Source of the DNA: CBDUBH01 sp965365345 | GTDB lineage: Bacteria; Bacteroidota; Ignavibacteria; Ignavibacteriales; SURF-24 | Direction of reading: 5' to 3' | Assembly (NCBI GenBank): GCA_965365345.1 | Contig: CBDUBH010000061.1 | Span: 1-21,260 of the forward strand | Length of the DNA stretch: 21,260 nt | Part shown: positions 7,394 to 14,881 of the stretch, piece by piece | How positions within the stretch are numbered: the stretch's first letter is position 1 | Layout of the letters: each line of letters starts with the position of its first letter | Translations under genes and position numbers: made by a program | The notes under the pieces: generated by a model | Seen by the model: the letters and a program-made list of their open reading frames with translations, nothing else | What the model was told of the DNA's origin: nothing | Databases searched by the model: none

Positions 7394-8728
7394 TTACGTT
7401 AAAGGTTTTTCTATAATTTGGTAAAGTCTTTTTACTGTATCGTTGAATATTGCTTTTTCGTGCATATCCTGTTTCAAAAATGATCTTAACATACCAATTT
7501 TTGAAAGTGCGTGATCAATTTGCGGATTGCTTCCTTTTACATACGCGCCAATGTTTATAAGATCTTCGGCTTCTTTAAATGTTGAAAGAATATCTACAAA
7601 GGAAATCGCTCGCTGTCTGTGATCCGCATTTACAATATCAGGCATTACACGGCTTACACTTTGCAGCGGATCGATCGCAGGATAAATTCCTTTGTTCGCA
7701 ATTTTTCTTGAAAGAACAATGTGACCATCCAAAATTGATCTTACTGCATCTGCAATCGGTTCTGTCATATCATCGCCATCAACAAGCACTGTATAAATTC
7801 CTGTAATTGAGCCGGCATCTGAATTTCCGGCTCTTTCTAACAATTTCGGTAAAAGCGCAAAAACAGAAGGAGTGTAACCTTTTGTTGCCGGCGGCTCACC
7901 GATTGTAAGTCCGATTTCTCTTTGAGCCTGCGCAAATCTTGTTACGGAATCCATCATTAAAACAACATCCATTCCGAGATCTCTGAAATATTCAGCAATT
8001 GTTGTACCAATATAAGCCGCTTTAATTCTGATCAGTGCCGGCTTATCAGAAGTTGCAACAACCACAACGGATTTTTTTAATCCTTCTTCGCCTAATTCTT
8101 TCTCTAAAAATTCTCTTACTTCTCTTCCGCGCTCGCCAATTAAAACCACAACATTAACATCGGCATTTGAATTTTTTGCTATCATTCCAAGAGTAACACT
8201 TTTCCCAACACCGGAACCCGCAAAAATACCGAATCTTTGCCCTTTTCCGCAGGTTAAAAGTCCGTCAATTGTTCTTACTCCGGTTTGAAGCGGTAAAGAA
8301 ATTCTTTTTCTTGTTAATGGATTTGGCGGCTCGCGGTGAATATTTCTGAATGAAGGCACTATAATTTCGCCTTTGCCGTCAATCGGATTTCCCAATCCGT
8401 CAATAACTCTGCCTAAAAGATTTTCGCCAACGCCTATTGCAAAACTTTTTCCGCTTGCAATTATTTCGCATTTAGGTGAAATTTTTTCAACTTCGCCCAA
8501 AGCGATTGATAAAACTTTTCCTTCTTTAAATCCTACGACTTCCGTTTTACAAACTTCTTTACCTGTTTTATCTACAATTGTACATATTTCGCCAAGTGCA
8601 ACATTTGGTCCGATCGAAACAATAATTAGTCCGATAACATCAGTAACTTTTCCGTTAACTTTAATTGTATCGGTACGGTCAATTACGCGTTTATATTTAT
8701 CAACGAAAAATTCTTCTAATTGCTGCAT
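7394..8728 (-). CDS. fliI: Flagellum-specific ATPase FliI
   Basis: A 444-residue ATPase of the F1-beta/FliI family. GRVIDGLGNPIDGKG (about 106-120) is the family block before the nucleotide-binding domain; Walker A is GSGVGKS at 171-177; the GERGREVREF motif is at about 198-207; Walker B ends in VVLMMDSVTRF with Asp260; and IPAIDPLQSVSR-type residues are present as YPAIDPLQSVSRVMPD. It powers export of rod, hook and filament subunits together with FliH and FliJ, encoded on either side. The start codon overlaps the fliH stop by one base (TGATG), which points to translational coupling and fixes the start. Length and all catalytic motifs are normal. Confidence 0.97.
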   Translation of the reverse strand: MQQLEEFFVDKYKRVIDRTDTIKVNGKVTDVIGLIIVSIGPNVALGEICTIVDKTGKEVCKTEVVGFKEGKVLSIALGEVEKISPKCEIIASGKSFAIGVGENLLGRVIDGLGNPIDGKGEIIVPSFRNIHREPPNPLTRKRISLPLQTGVRTIDGLLTCGKGQRFGIFAGSGVGKSVTLGMIAKNSNADVNVVVLIGERGREVREFLEKELGEEGLKKSVVVVATSDKPALIRIKAAYIGTTIAEYFRDLGMDVVLMMDSVTRFAQAQREIGLTIGEPPATKGYTPSVFALLPKLLERAGNSDAGSITGIYTVLVDGDDMTEPIADAVRSILDGHIVLSRKIANKGIYPAIDPLQSVSRVMPDIVNADHRQRAISFVDILSTFKEAEDLINIGAYVKGSNPQIDHALSKIGMLRSFLKQDMHEKAIFNDTVKRLYQIIEKPLT

Positions 8729-9366
8729 CAGCTTACAACGCCGTAAAAATTTTGTTCGAGTTGTTTTTTAATTTCCGCAATTTGGGATGAAATTCTTGAA
8801 TCAACATTTCCGATCTCGGTTTCAACGTAACATCCGCCTTGCTCAATTCTTTCATCAACTTCAAATTTGAATTTTGAAAATGATTCTTCGATCAAAATAT
8901 TTCCTTCGGCGGAATTTAATTTTGCGTAATCGCCGGGATTTAATTTGATTATAATTTCATTTGCCCCTAAAACTTTTCTAATGGAATCTTTTAAGTTTTC
9001 ATTGAAAACTGATTCTTTTTCAATTTCTCTTTTTATAATTTTTTCCGAAATTGCTGAAGAAACTTCAATTACGATTTTATCAAAAGCTTCATCGTAATTT
9101 CTTAAATTTGCTTCAAGTGAAAGTAAAATATTTTCCACTTCGCGCGCTTTTTCTTCAATGCGTTCATTGTACAATTGTTCAAGTTCGGCACGGATTGAAT
9201 TTTGTCCTTCTTCAAATCCTTTTTCATAGGAGTTTTGCATTTTTTGCTGAAGAATTTCTTCGGGAGAAGGACCTAGATTCTGCTGAGCAAAATTTTCTTC
9301 TTCTTCGGTTTTGATTTTTACTTTGAATCCGCCGGATCTTAAATTCAAACGCACTACATCAGACAT
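8728..9366 (-). CDS. fliH: Flagellar assembly protein FliH (FliI regulator)
   Basis: A 212-residue protein when started at the ATG at 9366. It has an acidic N-terminal region, a Y-x-KGFEEGQ motif at about residues 47-55 that is typical of FliH/YscL proteins, a coiled coil, and a C-terminal FliH domain ending near SQIAEIKKQLEQNF. FliH binds FliI and links it to the C-ring and export gate. The frame is open further upstream to an ATG at 9420, deep inside fliG. I chose 9366 because GAGGAAG lies 3 bases before it, the overlap with fliG is then only 8 bases, and the resulting start MSDVVRLNLRSGGF is plausible, whereas the longer version begins with an unrelated basic stretch. It is one-base coupled to fliI downstream. 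Confidence 0.88.
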   Translation of the reverse strand: MSDVVRLNLRSGGFKVKIKTEEEENFAQQNLGPSPEEILQQKMQNSYEKGFEEGQNSIRAELEQLYNERIEEKAREVENILLSLEANLRNYDEAFDKIVIEVSSAISEKIIKREIEKESVFNENLKDSIRKVLGANEIIIKLNPGDYAKLNSAEGNILIEESFSKFKFEVDERIEQGGCYVETEIGNVDSRISSQIAEIKKQLEQNFYGVVS

Positions 9367-10399
9367 AAACTTCCTCGTTACCGCCGCGTAAGTTGAGAGA
9401 AATTTCTTGATTTTCTTCAAGTTGTTTCACAACATCTACAATTTTTGCCTGCGCAGCTTCAACTTCTTTTAATTTAACCGGACCCATATATTGAAGTTCT
9501 TCTTTTAAAAGATCTGCAGCACGTTCAGACATATTTCCGAAAATTTTATTTTTCAGATTATCATCAGCAACTTTCAATGAAAGTGCAAGATCTTTTCTAT
9601 CAACTTCGCGTAATATTCGTTGAATATCTTTATCCTGAATATGAATTATATCATCAAATAAGAACATCAATCTTTTTATTTCGTAAGCGACTTCTTCATC
9701 CATATCTGAAATTTGATTTAGAACTTCTTTGCTTATACTTACGCTGGTTCTATTTAAAATTTTTGCTAAACTTTTTGTGCCGCCGATTTTACTCATTGTT
9801 TGATTCATTGAAAATCCGGCAAGTTCATCAACAACTTTTTCAATTTGTTTTAAAGTTTGCGGAGAAATTTTTCCCAATGTTGCAATTCTGTAAGCAACAT
9901 CAGCACGAAGATTATCAGGCAATTCTTTTAGAGCATTTGCGGTTTGTTCAGGATTTAAATGCGATAAAATCAAAGCGATTGTTTGCGGATGTTCTTTGTT
10001 CAAAAAGTTTACAAGCTGCGATGAATCTGCTTTTTTAAGTACGTCAAATCCACGAAGGGTTGTAAGATTTTTTACTTTTTCAATTATTTCAACTGCTTTT
10101 GCAAGTCCGAAAGATTTTTCAAGAACTGCTTGAGCGTAATCAATACCGCCTTCCAGTAAATATTCTCTTGCTGTAACCATGTTATAGAATTCTTCCATAA
10201 CATTATCAACTACATTTGATGGAATATTCCGTACGCGTGTAATTTCAGCAGAAATCAATTCCACTTCCGCCGGATCAAGATTTTTGAAAACAGACGCAGC
10301 TGTTTCTACATTTAAAGCAATCAATAAAAGTGCGGCTTTTTGTGCGCCGGTAATATCACTTTTAGGATTTTTAACCGCCATTTTGTTATTAATACTCAT
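9359..10399 (-). CDS. fliG: Flagellar motor switch protein FliG
   Basis: A 346-residue switch protein with all three domains. The N-terminal FliF-binding domain includes TGAQKAALLLIALN. The middle domain carries the EHPQTIALILSHLNP motif, a hallmark of FliG. The C-terminal torque domain contains LFDDIIHIQDKDIQRIL, REVDRKDLALSLK and SERAADLLKEELQYMGP with the charged helix that meets the stator. FliG forms the upper C-ring between FliF and FliM. The first ATG at 10399 overlaps the end of fliF by 11 bases; a second ATG at 10381 (MAVKNPK) starts 7 bases after the fliF stop and is a realistic alternative, since neither has a clear ribosome site. Confidence 0.96.
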   Translation of the reverse strand: MSINNKMAVKNPKSDITGAQKAALLLIALNVETAASVFKNLDPAEVELISAEITRVRNIPSNVVDNVMEEFYNMVTAREYLLEGGIDYAQAVLEKSFGLAKAVEIIEKVKNLTTLRGFDVLKKADSSQLVNFLNKEHPQTIALILSHLNPEQTANALKELPDNLRADVAYRIATLGKISPQTLKQIEKVVDELAGFSMNQTMSKIGGTKSLAKILNRTSVSISKEVLNQISDMDEEVAYEIKRLMFLFDDIIHIQDKDIQRILREVDRKDLALSLKVADDNLKNKIFGNMSERAADLLKEELQYMGPVKLKEVEAAQAKIVDVVKQLEENQEISLNLRGGNEEVYV

Positions 10400-12008
10400 C
10401 TTCGTGTAACCAGGTATTTATTAGTTTTGCTGCCTCTGATGGATTTTTTGCCACGTAATTTGAAATTTTTTCCTGCTGTGCTAATTTTTGAGCAGCTTCA
10501 TCTGTAATTTCATCTTCAATATCACCAATTTGAATTGCTCCTCTTTTCCTTTTGGGTCCCAATTGTACTTGTGGTGATTTTTCCTGCTGCGCTCCGCCAT
10601 CTAATTTTGGGATTTCGGGAAGATCAAAATCGTTTGCCATTCCACCGCCGCCGACAGTTCCGATAACTATTTTTTCATTTTTAAGTTTGTTTAATAATCC
10701 TTTCATTACAAACATAGCAGCGCCAACGGCAATAAAGATCAATATCAAATTCATCCATTTATCAATATCTGTAAATGCTGAACCGCCTTCTTCTTCCATT
10801 TCCTGTGTTTTTGTTTCGAAAGGAATACTTACAATTGAAAATTGATCATTTCGGTTTACATCAACTCCAACTGCATTTTTTATAATATTTTCTAATTTAT
10901 TTAATTGATCATCGCTTCTGGGTTCATAAGTAGTTTCAACTTTTCCGTCTTTTTCAATTTGTTTGGGAATTCCGTTAATAACCGCTGCAATACTTAATCT
11001 TTTTATATTTCCGGAACCTTCAACAACGCGCTGAATTGTTTTGCTTATTTCGTAATTTGTAGTTGTGGTTTCATTTGCCTGCGCGGTTGAATCTCCCGAA
11101 ATATTTCCGCTATTTTGAGATTTTACAGTTTGTTCACTTACGGCCACTTGAGATTCAGGATCATATAATTCCATTGTTTTTTCAACTTGATTAAAATCTA
11201 TATCGGCATTTACCTGAACAATTGAATTTCCGTATCCTAAAACATTATCTAAAATACTTTGAGCTTTTTTGGCAAGATAATTTTCAACATTTTGTTTAAT
11301 TTCATATTGTTTACTACTGGCTGCGGCAAGAGAATTTTCTTCAGCCTCTTCTGAAAGTAAAACGCCTTTTGTATCAATAATTGTAACTTTTTGCGGTCTT
11401 AATCCTTCAACACTGCTTGAAATTAAATTTGTAATTGCGGTAATATTTTGTTTCGGTAAACCTCTTCCGCCTTTTAATTTCAAAACAACTGACGCGGTTG
11501 GTTCTTTTTCTTCTTCTTTGAAAATTGATTTTTGTGGAAAAACAATATGAACTCTTGCTTCGCCGACTTCATTTAATTGTAAAATTGTTCTTGCTAATTC
11601 TCCTTCAAGTGCTCTTTTATAATTCAGCTTTTGCATAAATTCCGACATGCCCATTGTATTCTTATCGAAAATTTCATATCCGATAATTCCGTTACTCGGC
11701 ACACCTTTTCCCGCTAAAGCTAATCTTACTTCATAAACTTTTTCTTTCGGAACTCTTATTGTTTGTCCGTTATCTTCTAATTTATAAGGAATTTTTTGCG
11801 CGTTCAGATGTTCAACTGCCTGTTGCGCATCATCTGCTGCAAGATTTGTATAAAGTGCTGAAAAATTCGGTTCGTTAAAAACGAACATTACAAATCCGAG
11901 TAAAATTATTGTAACAACAATAAAAATTCCGATCAACATTCTTTGCTGAATCGAAAGTTTATTAAAAATGCCTAATAAAGCGCCAAAAGAATTTTTATTT
12001 GCTTCCAC
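10389..12008 (-). CDS. fliF: Flagellar MS-ring protein FliF
   Basis: A 539-residue membrane protein. The first membrane segment is at about residues 23-45 (MLIGIFIVVTIILLGFVMFV) and the second at about 426-446 (MNLILIFIAVGAAMFVMKGL). The periplasmic part between them has the YscJ/FliF ring-building blocks FSALYTNLAADDAQQAVEHL, GVPSNGIIGYEIFD and ARVHIVFPQKS. The C-terminus (VAKNPSEAAKLINTWLHEDE) is the FliG-binding peptide. FliF forms the MS-ring on which rod, C-ring and export gate assemble. The start codon is GTG, overlapping the fliE stop by one base (TAGTG), which implies coupling. The last 11 bases overlap the fliG frame. Length and topology are normal. Confidence 0.96.
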   Translation of the reverse strand: MEANKNSFGALLGIFNKLSIQQRMLIGIFIVVTIILLGFVMFVFNEPNFSALYTNLAADDAQQAVEHLNAQKIPYKLEDNGQTIRVPKEKVYEVRLALAGKGVPSNGIIGYEIFDKNTMGMSEFMQKLNYKRALEGELARTILQLNEVGEARVHIVFPQKSIFKEEEKEPTASVVLKLKGGRGLPKQNITAITNLISSSVEGLRPQKVTIIDTKGVLLSEEAEENSLAAASSKQYEIKQNVENYLAKKAQSILDNVLGYGNSIVQVNADIDFNQVEKTMELYDPESQVAVSEQTVKSQNSGNISGDSTAQANETTTTNYEISKTIQRVVEGSGNIKRLSIAAVINGIPKQIEKDGKVETTYEPRSDDQLNKLENIIKNAVGVDVNRNDQFSIVSIPFETKTQEMEEEGGSAFTDIDKWMNLILIFIAVGAAMFVMKGLLNKLKNEKIVIGTVGGGGMANDFDLPEIPKLDGGAQQEKSPQVQLGPKRKRGAIQIGDIEDEITDEAAQKLAQQEKISNYVAKNPSEAAKLINTWLHEDEY

Positions 12009-12298
12009 TATACAGGTATCCTGGTTAATTCTTTATACATATCAACTGCTTTATTTCTTATTTCCATAAGCAACTCCATGCTTGTTTTTGCCTTTTCGCC
12101 GGCAATCATTACTTCATGAAGTTCAACATTTTCCCCTGCCAAAAAATCTTTTGTTAAACTTTGTGAATCAATTTGATTTTGATTTACGCCTTTAACAAGA
12201 TCGGTAAGCATTTCGCCAAATCCATTTTCATTTTGTTTTGGAGTTTCCTGAATTTTCGGTAATTCAGGGAAGATTCCTTTTAATGCGCCGACTTTCAT
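12008..12298 (-). CDS. fliE: Flagellar hook-basal body complex protein FliE
   Basis: A 96-residue protein. The C-terminal half (ENVELHEVMIAGEKAKTSME, LLMEIRNKAVDMYKELTRIP) is the conserved FliE domain, which joins the MS-ring to the rod. The N-terminal half is variable and polar. It is the normal partner of flgB and flgC and lies just ahead of fliF, whose GTG start overlaps its stop. Only 2 bases separate it from the unrecognised 81-residue gene upstream. Length is close to the usual 100-110 residues. Confidence 0.93.
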   Translation of the reverse strand: MKVGALKGIFPELPKIQETPKQNENGFGEMLTDLVKGVNQNQIDSQSLTKDFLAGENVELHEVMIAGEKAKTSMELLMEIRNKAVDMYKELTRIPV

Positions 12299-12300
12299 TT

Positions 12301-12546
12301 TTAACCTCTTTTATCGAATAGTGAACCGACTGAAACACCTGACATTTTTCCCGTTTTCTGATAAAAATGATAATCAACAATTTCATTTTTATTTTCGGGA
12401 TAAAGATTCATAAAGAATTTTTTTTCATCATCATTAATTTTTTCGGTTGCGGCATTTTCAGAAATTTGTGCCGGTTTAATATTCGGTTTTACATTTTGAA
12501 TATACTTTGGAGCGTAATTTCCGATATTATTTGATTCAATTTTCAT
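12301..12546 (-). CDS. Unrecognised 81-residue protein between flgC and fliE
   Basis: I do not recognise this protein. It has 81 residues, no signal peptide, no membrane segment and no cysteine. The first 35 residues are polar and Asn/Lys/Pro-rich and look flexible; residues 36-81 contain DDEKKFFMNLYPENKNEIV, then YHFYQKTGKMSGVSVGSLFD and end KRG. The Phe/Tyr-rich second half suggests a small folded unit. The gene is fully embedded in the rod operon: 4 bases after flgC and 2 bases before fliE, so it is almost certainly translated and is probably flagellar. Position suggests a rod- or MS-ring-associated factor or chaperone, but this is inference only. The codon pattern looks like that of its neighbours. 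Confidence 0.8.
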   Translation of the reverse strand: MKIESNNIGNYAPKYIQNVKPNIKPAQISENAATEKINDDEKKFFMNLYPENKNEIVDYHFYQKTGKMSGVSVGSLFDKRG

Positions 12547-12550
12547 TCAG

Positions 12551-13060
12551 TTAAATCTCCAATGAATCTTTTGCCATTTGTTTTGCCGAATTTAACGCGG
12601 TCAAATTTGCCTCGTAACTTCTTGTTGCCGCAATCATATCAACCATTTCGGTAATAATATTTACATTCGGCATTTTTACAAATCCGTCTTTATCAGCATC
12701 CGGATGTTCAGGCATATAAACTGTTTCTCCGGCGCTTTTATCTTTTAATTCCTCTGAAGAAATTCCTGCTGATTGTCCTAAAATTTCATTATTTCCAAAA
12801 TTATTTCCGGATGAATTTGAAATATGATTTTGATTTGTGGCTGCCATTTTCAAAGTTGCGCCGGCATTGTTCAAATTTTGAACAAAAGGATTTTCTTCAG
12901 CTTTCATCACTACAAATTTTCTTTGATAAGGCGTTCCTTCATCGGTTTTTGTAGTGCTTGCGTTCGCAATATTTTCAGCGATTAAATTCATTTTTTTGCG
13001 CTGAACACTTAAACCCGCAGAACTTATTTTCAAACCGAATAAACTATCCCCGATTTTCAT
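12551..13060 (-). CDS. flgC: Flagellar basal-body rod protein FlgC
   Basis: A 169-residue rod protein. The N-terminus SSAGLSVQRKKMNLIAENIA with NIANAST is the conserved FlgC D0 motif; the middle has the TPYQRKFVVMKAEENPF block; the C-terminus runs YMPEHPDADKDGFVKMPNVN, then EMVDMIAATRSYEANLTALN and SAKQMAKDSLEI, which is diagnostic of FlgC. It builds the proximal rod with FlgB and FliE. The start overlaps the flgB stop by 4 bases (ATGA). It is somewhat longer than the 134-150 residues of common FlgC proteins because of an Asn/Ser-rich insert at about residues 65-105. Confidence 0.95.
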   Translation of the reverse strand: MKIGDSLFGLKISSAGLSVQRKKMNLIAENIANASTTKTDEGTPYQRKFVVMKAEENPFVQNLNNAGATLKMAATNQNHISNSSGNNFGNNEILGQSAGISSEELKDKSAGETVYMPEHPDADKDGFVKMPNVNIITEMVDMIAATRSYEANLTALNSAKQMAKDSLEI

Positions 13061-13440
13061 CTGCTGCTTCCTTTAATTACATTTTGAATATTTTTGTAGT
13101 AACTACTCATTTTTCTTGCGGCAAATTTGAATTTCAAAGTGTTTTCAGCCAATTCAGCCATTTCACGGTCAATATCAACATTATTGATTCCGGAAGCTAA
13201 ATCTTCGCTGTTATCTTTTGTAATTTCGAATTGATTTTCTTGATTTGAAAAAGTAAAATGTTTGTTGTTGGTAGATTTTATTTCGGAAGCGATATTTCCA
13301 TCCAAAATTTCTTTGAATGAAACATCTTCACGACGGTAATTTTCAGTACCTACGTTTGCAATGTTTTTGCTTATTGTTTTTTGCTTTTGAACGCAAAAAT
13401 CAAGCATTTTTTCTAACGATTTTACTACAGGTTGCGGCAT
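13057..13440 (-). CDS. flgB: Flagellar basal-body rod protein FlgB
   Basis: A 127-residue proximal rod protein. Near the N-terminus KQKTISKNIANVGTENYRRE is the FlgB version of the rod D0 motif; the C-terminus NNVDIDREMAELAENTLKFK, followed by FAARKMSSYYKNIQNVIKG, is the usual FlgB ending. It is the first gene of the basal-body/hook operon and lies 31 bases downstream of a sigma-54-like element. It overlaps flgC by 4 bases. The ATG at 13440 gives a normal-length protein; the upstream AGAAGA is a modest ribosome site. Confidence 0.95.
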   Translation of the reverse strand: MPQPVVKSLEKMLDFCVQKQKTISKNIANVGTENYRREDVSFKEILDGNIASEIKSTNNKHFTFSNQENQFEITKDNSEDLASGINNVDIDREMAELAENTLKFKFAARKMSSYYKNIQNVIKGSSR

Positions 13441-13470
13441 TTTAAATCTTCTAAAGTTTTTTAGTAAGAT

Positions 13471-13486
13471 GTCAAATGTAATGCCA
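13471..13486 (-). promoter_or_regulatory. Sigma-54-like promoter element upstream of flgB
   Basis: On the minus strand the sequence reads TGGCAT-TACAT-TTGAC, against the sigma-54 consensus TGGCAC-N5-TTGCA. The -24 block matches 5 of 6 and the -12 block has TTG in correct spacing, but the key GC is AC-like (GA). It lies 31 bases before the flgB start, immediately after the terminator of the che operon, where a new promoter is required. The similar element before fliL strengthens it. The same bases include TTGACA, which could instead be a -35 box of a housekeeping promoter, though no good -10 follows. Confidence 0.38.
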
Positions 13487-13524
13487 ATTACTTTATGTTA
13501 GAATTATTTGAGATATAAAGGATT

Positions 13525-13549
13525 GAAAAAAAATTTAGTGGCTAAATTT
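13525..13549 (-). terminator. Rho-independent terminator at the end of the che operon
   Basis: An inverted repeat AAATTTAG (13542-13549 on the minus strand) / CTAAATTT (13531-13538) with a CCA loop runs directly into a T-tract of eight residues. The stem is AT-only apart from one G-C pair, so it is weaker than the flgE terminator, but stem, short loop and T-tract are all present, 16 bases after the stop of the 81-residue gene. It separates the chemotaxis operon from flgB. Confidence 0.65.
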
Positions 13550-13565
13550 GTGCACTTGCCAATTA

Positions 13566-13811
13566 TTACTCATTGTAATCGAGTACAATTGATTTTGATT
13601 GACCGCATGCACAAACAAATTTTATTTCTTTGATATTATCGTACATATCTTTTTTAAGAACAATTTTAATTCCTTCTTGTTCTTCTTCTTCAACGGAAAT
13701 TTTCGTTAATCCTTCTATGTTCACATTTTTGGATTTGATCAAATTTCCCGTTGTATGCGTATTGCAGGTAAATTCTTTATATGAATATTCTTCAAAATCT
13801 TCTTTCATCAT
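13566..13811 (-). CDS. Unrecognised 81-residue Cys/His protein downstream of cheB
   Basis: I do not recognise this protein. It is soluble and acidic, and has the N-terminal pattern EFTCNTHTTGN and the C-terminal pattern FVCACGQSKSIVLDYNE. Cys16-x2-His19 and Cys67-x-Cys69 together form a plausible four-ligand metal site (for example zinc), which would bring the two ends of the chain together. Between them is an alternating strand-like stretch (VNIEGLTKISVEEEE, GIKIVLKK). The start overlaps the cheB stop (ATGATG with TGA inside), so it is translationally coupled, and it is the last gene before a terminator. Context suggests an accessory chemotaxis or regulatory protein; no function can be assigned. 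The second ATG at 13808 is an equally possible start. Confidence 0.8.
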   Translation of the reverse strand: MMKEDFEEYSYKEFTCNTHTTGNLIKSKNVNIEGLTKISVEEEEQEGIKIVLKKDMYDNIKEIKFVCACGQSKSIVLDYNE

Positions 13812-14881
13812 ATTAACGCCTTGTTTATTATTTCTGAAATATTATCTAACGGAGCAATTACATCTGCAAGATTTCCGTCAACTATTGCTTTGGGCATTCC
13901 GTAAACAACGCAGCTTTCTTCATCCTGCGCAACGGCATAACCGCCCAAACTTTTCAATATTTTTACGGCTTCAAATCCATCTTTACCCATGCCGGTCATA
14001 ATTACGCCGAGCACGTTTTTTCCGTAATGCTTCGTAACCGAATTAATCATTACATCAACCGAAGGACGATGTAATGTATCATTCGGCATTTCAGAAATAT
14101 CAATTTCCGCGCCACCGAATTTTGATCTTTTAATTGTCATGTGAAATCCGCCGGGCGCAAGATAAACAACTCCGTTTCTTACAACTTCATTTGCTTCGGC
14201 TTCTTTAACTTCAAGTTGGCTTAAACCATTCAATCTATCGGCAAGTGATTTTGTAAATTTCGGCGGCATGTGCTGCACAATAAAGATCGGACAATTAATT
14301 TTAGAAGAGATTTTCGGAATCACTTTTTGAAGTGACATAGGTCCGCCGGTTGAAATTCCGAGTGCCACAGCTTTGTATCCGATTTTCGGTAAACTGCCTT
14401 TGGCAACCGAAGGAGCAGCAGTTTTTAATTCCCCCGAAACTCCCTGAATTCTTCTTAATCTAAATTGTAAAGATCTTTGTCTTACAATTTCTTTTACTTT
14501 TCTAATTAGATCTTCTTTGATCTTAACAATATTAACGGAAACGTAAGAAAGTTCTTTCGGAATAAAATCAACCGCGCCAAGTTCGAAAGCTTTCATCGTT
14601 GCTTCAGCGCCTTCGGTAGTAAGTGAACTTATCATAATAACGGAAGTCGGACATTCAGCCATAACTTTTTTAAGTGCTGTAAGTCCATCCATCCGCGGCA
14701 TTTCTATATCCATTGTAACAATATCAGGCTTTGAAGATTTAATAAGTTCAAATCCCTCGGCACCATCGCGCGCTGTTCCAATAACTTCAATTTCACCGTC
14801 TGATTCAAGCATTAATGAAATTGATTTTCTCATAAATGCTGAATCATCAACTATTACCGCTTTTATTTTTCTGTTCAGCAA
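13808..14881 (-). CDS. cheB: Chemotaxis response regulator protein-glutamate methylesterase CheB
   Basis: A 357-residue two-domain enzyme. The N-terminal receiver domain (about 6-125) has acidic residues Asp12-Asp13, phosphoacceptor Asp58 in VTMDIEMPRMDG and Lys109 in FIPKE. After a basic linker, the C-terminal methylesterase domain has the catalytic Ser177 (ALGISTGGP), His204 (FIVQHMPP) and Asp301 (IMTGMGKDG), with YLAPGGFHM between them. It demethylates and deamidates receptor glutamates/glutamines when phosphorylated by CheA, for adaptation. The start overlaps the end of cheA by 7 bases and its stop overlaps the next gene. All active-site residues are present. Confidence 0.97.
   Translation of the reverse strand: MLNRKIKAVIVDDSAFMRKSISLMLESDGEIEVIGTARDGAEGFELIKSSKPDIVTMDIEMPRMDGLTALKKVMAECPTSVIMISSLTTEGAEATMKAFELGAVDFIPKELSYVSVNIVKIKEDLIRKVKEIVRQRSLQFRLRRIQGVSGELKTAAPSVAKGSLPKIGYKAVALGISTGGPMSLQKVIPKISSKINCPIFIVQHMPPKFTKSLADRLNGLSQLEVKEAEANEVVRNGVVYLAPGGFHMTIKRSKFGGAEIDISEMPNDTLHRPSVDVMINSVTKHYGKNVLGVIMTGMGKDGFEAVKILKSLGGYAVAQDEESCVVYGMPKAIVDGNLADVIAPLDNISEIINKALI

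Noticed and set aside
9577..10038. Plus-strand open frame of 153 codons inside fliG
   Set aside because: It is antisense to a fully conserved fliG, its product is rich in Leu/Phe/His/Gln as expected of a shadow frame, and it has no ribosome site or family resemblance. The same applies to the plus-strand frames at 8373-8771, 13630-14001, 15912-16235 and the other antisense frames.
13541..13565. TTGGCAAGTGCAC as a second sigma-54 -24 box before flgB
   Set aside because: No GC at the -12 position in correct spacing, and the bases overlap the terminator hairpin of the preceding operon.
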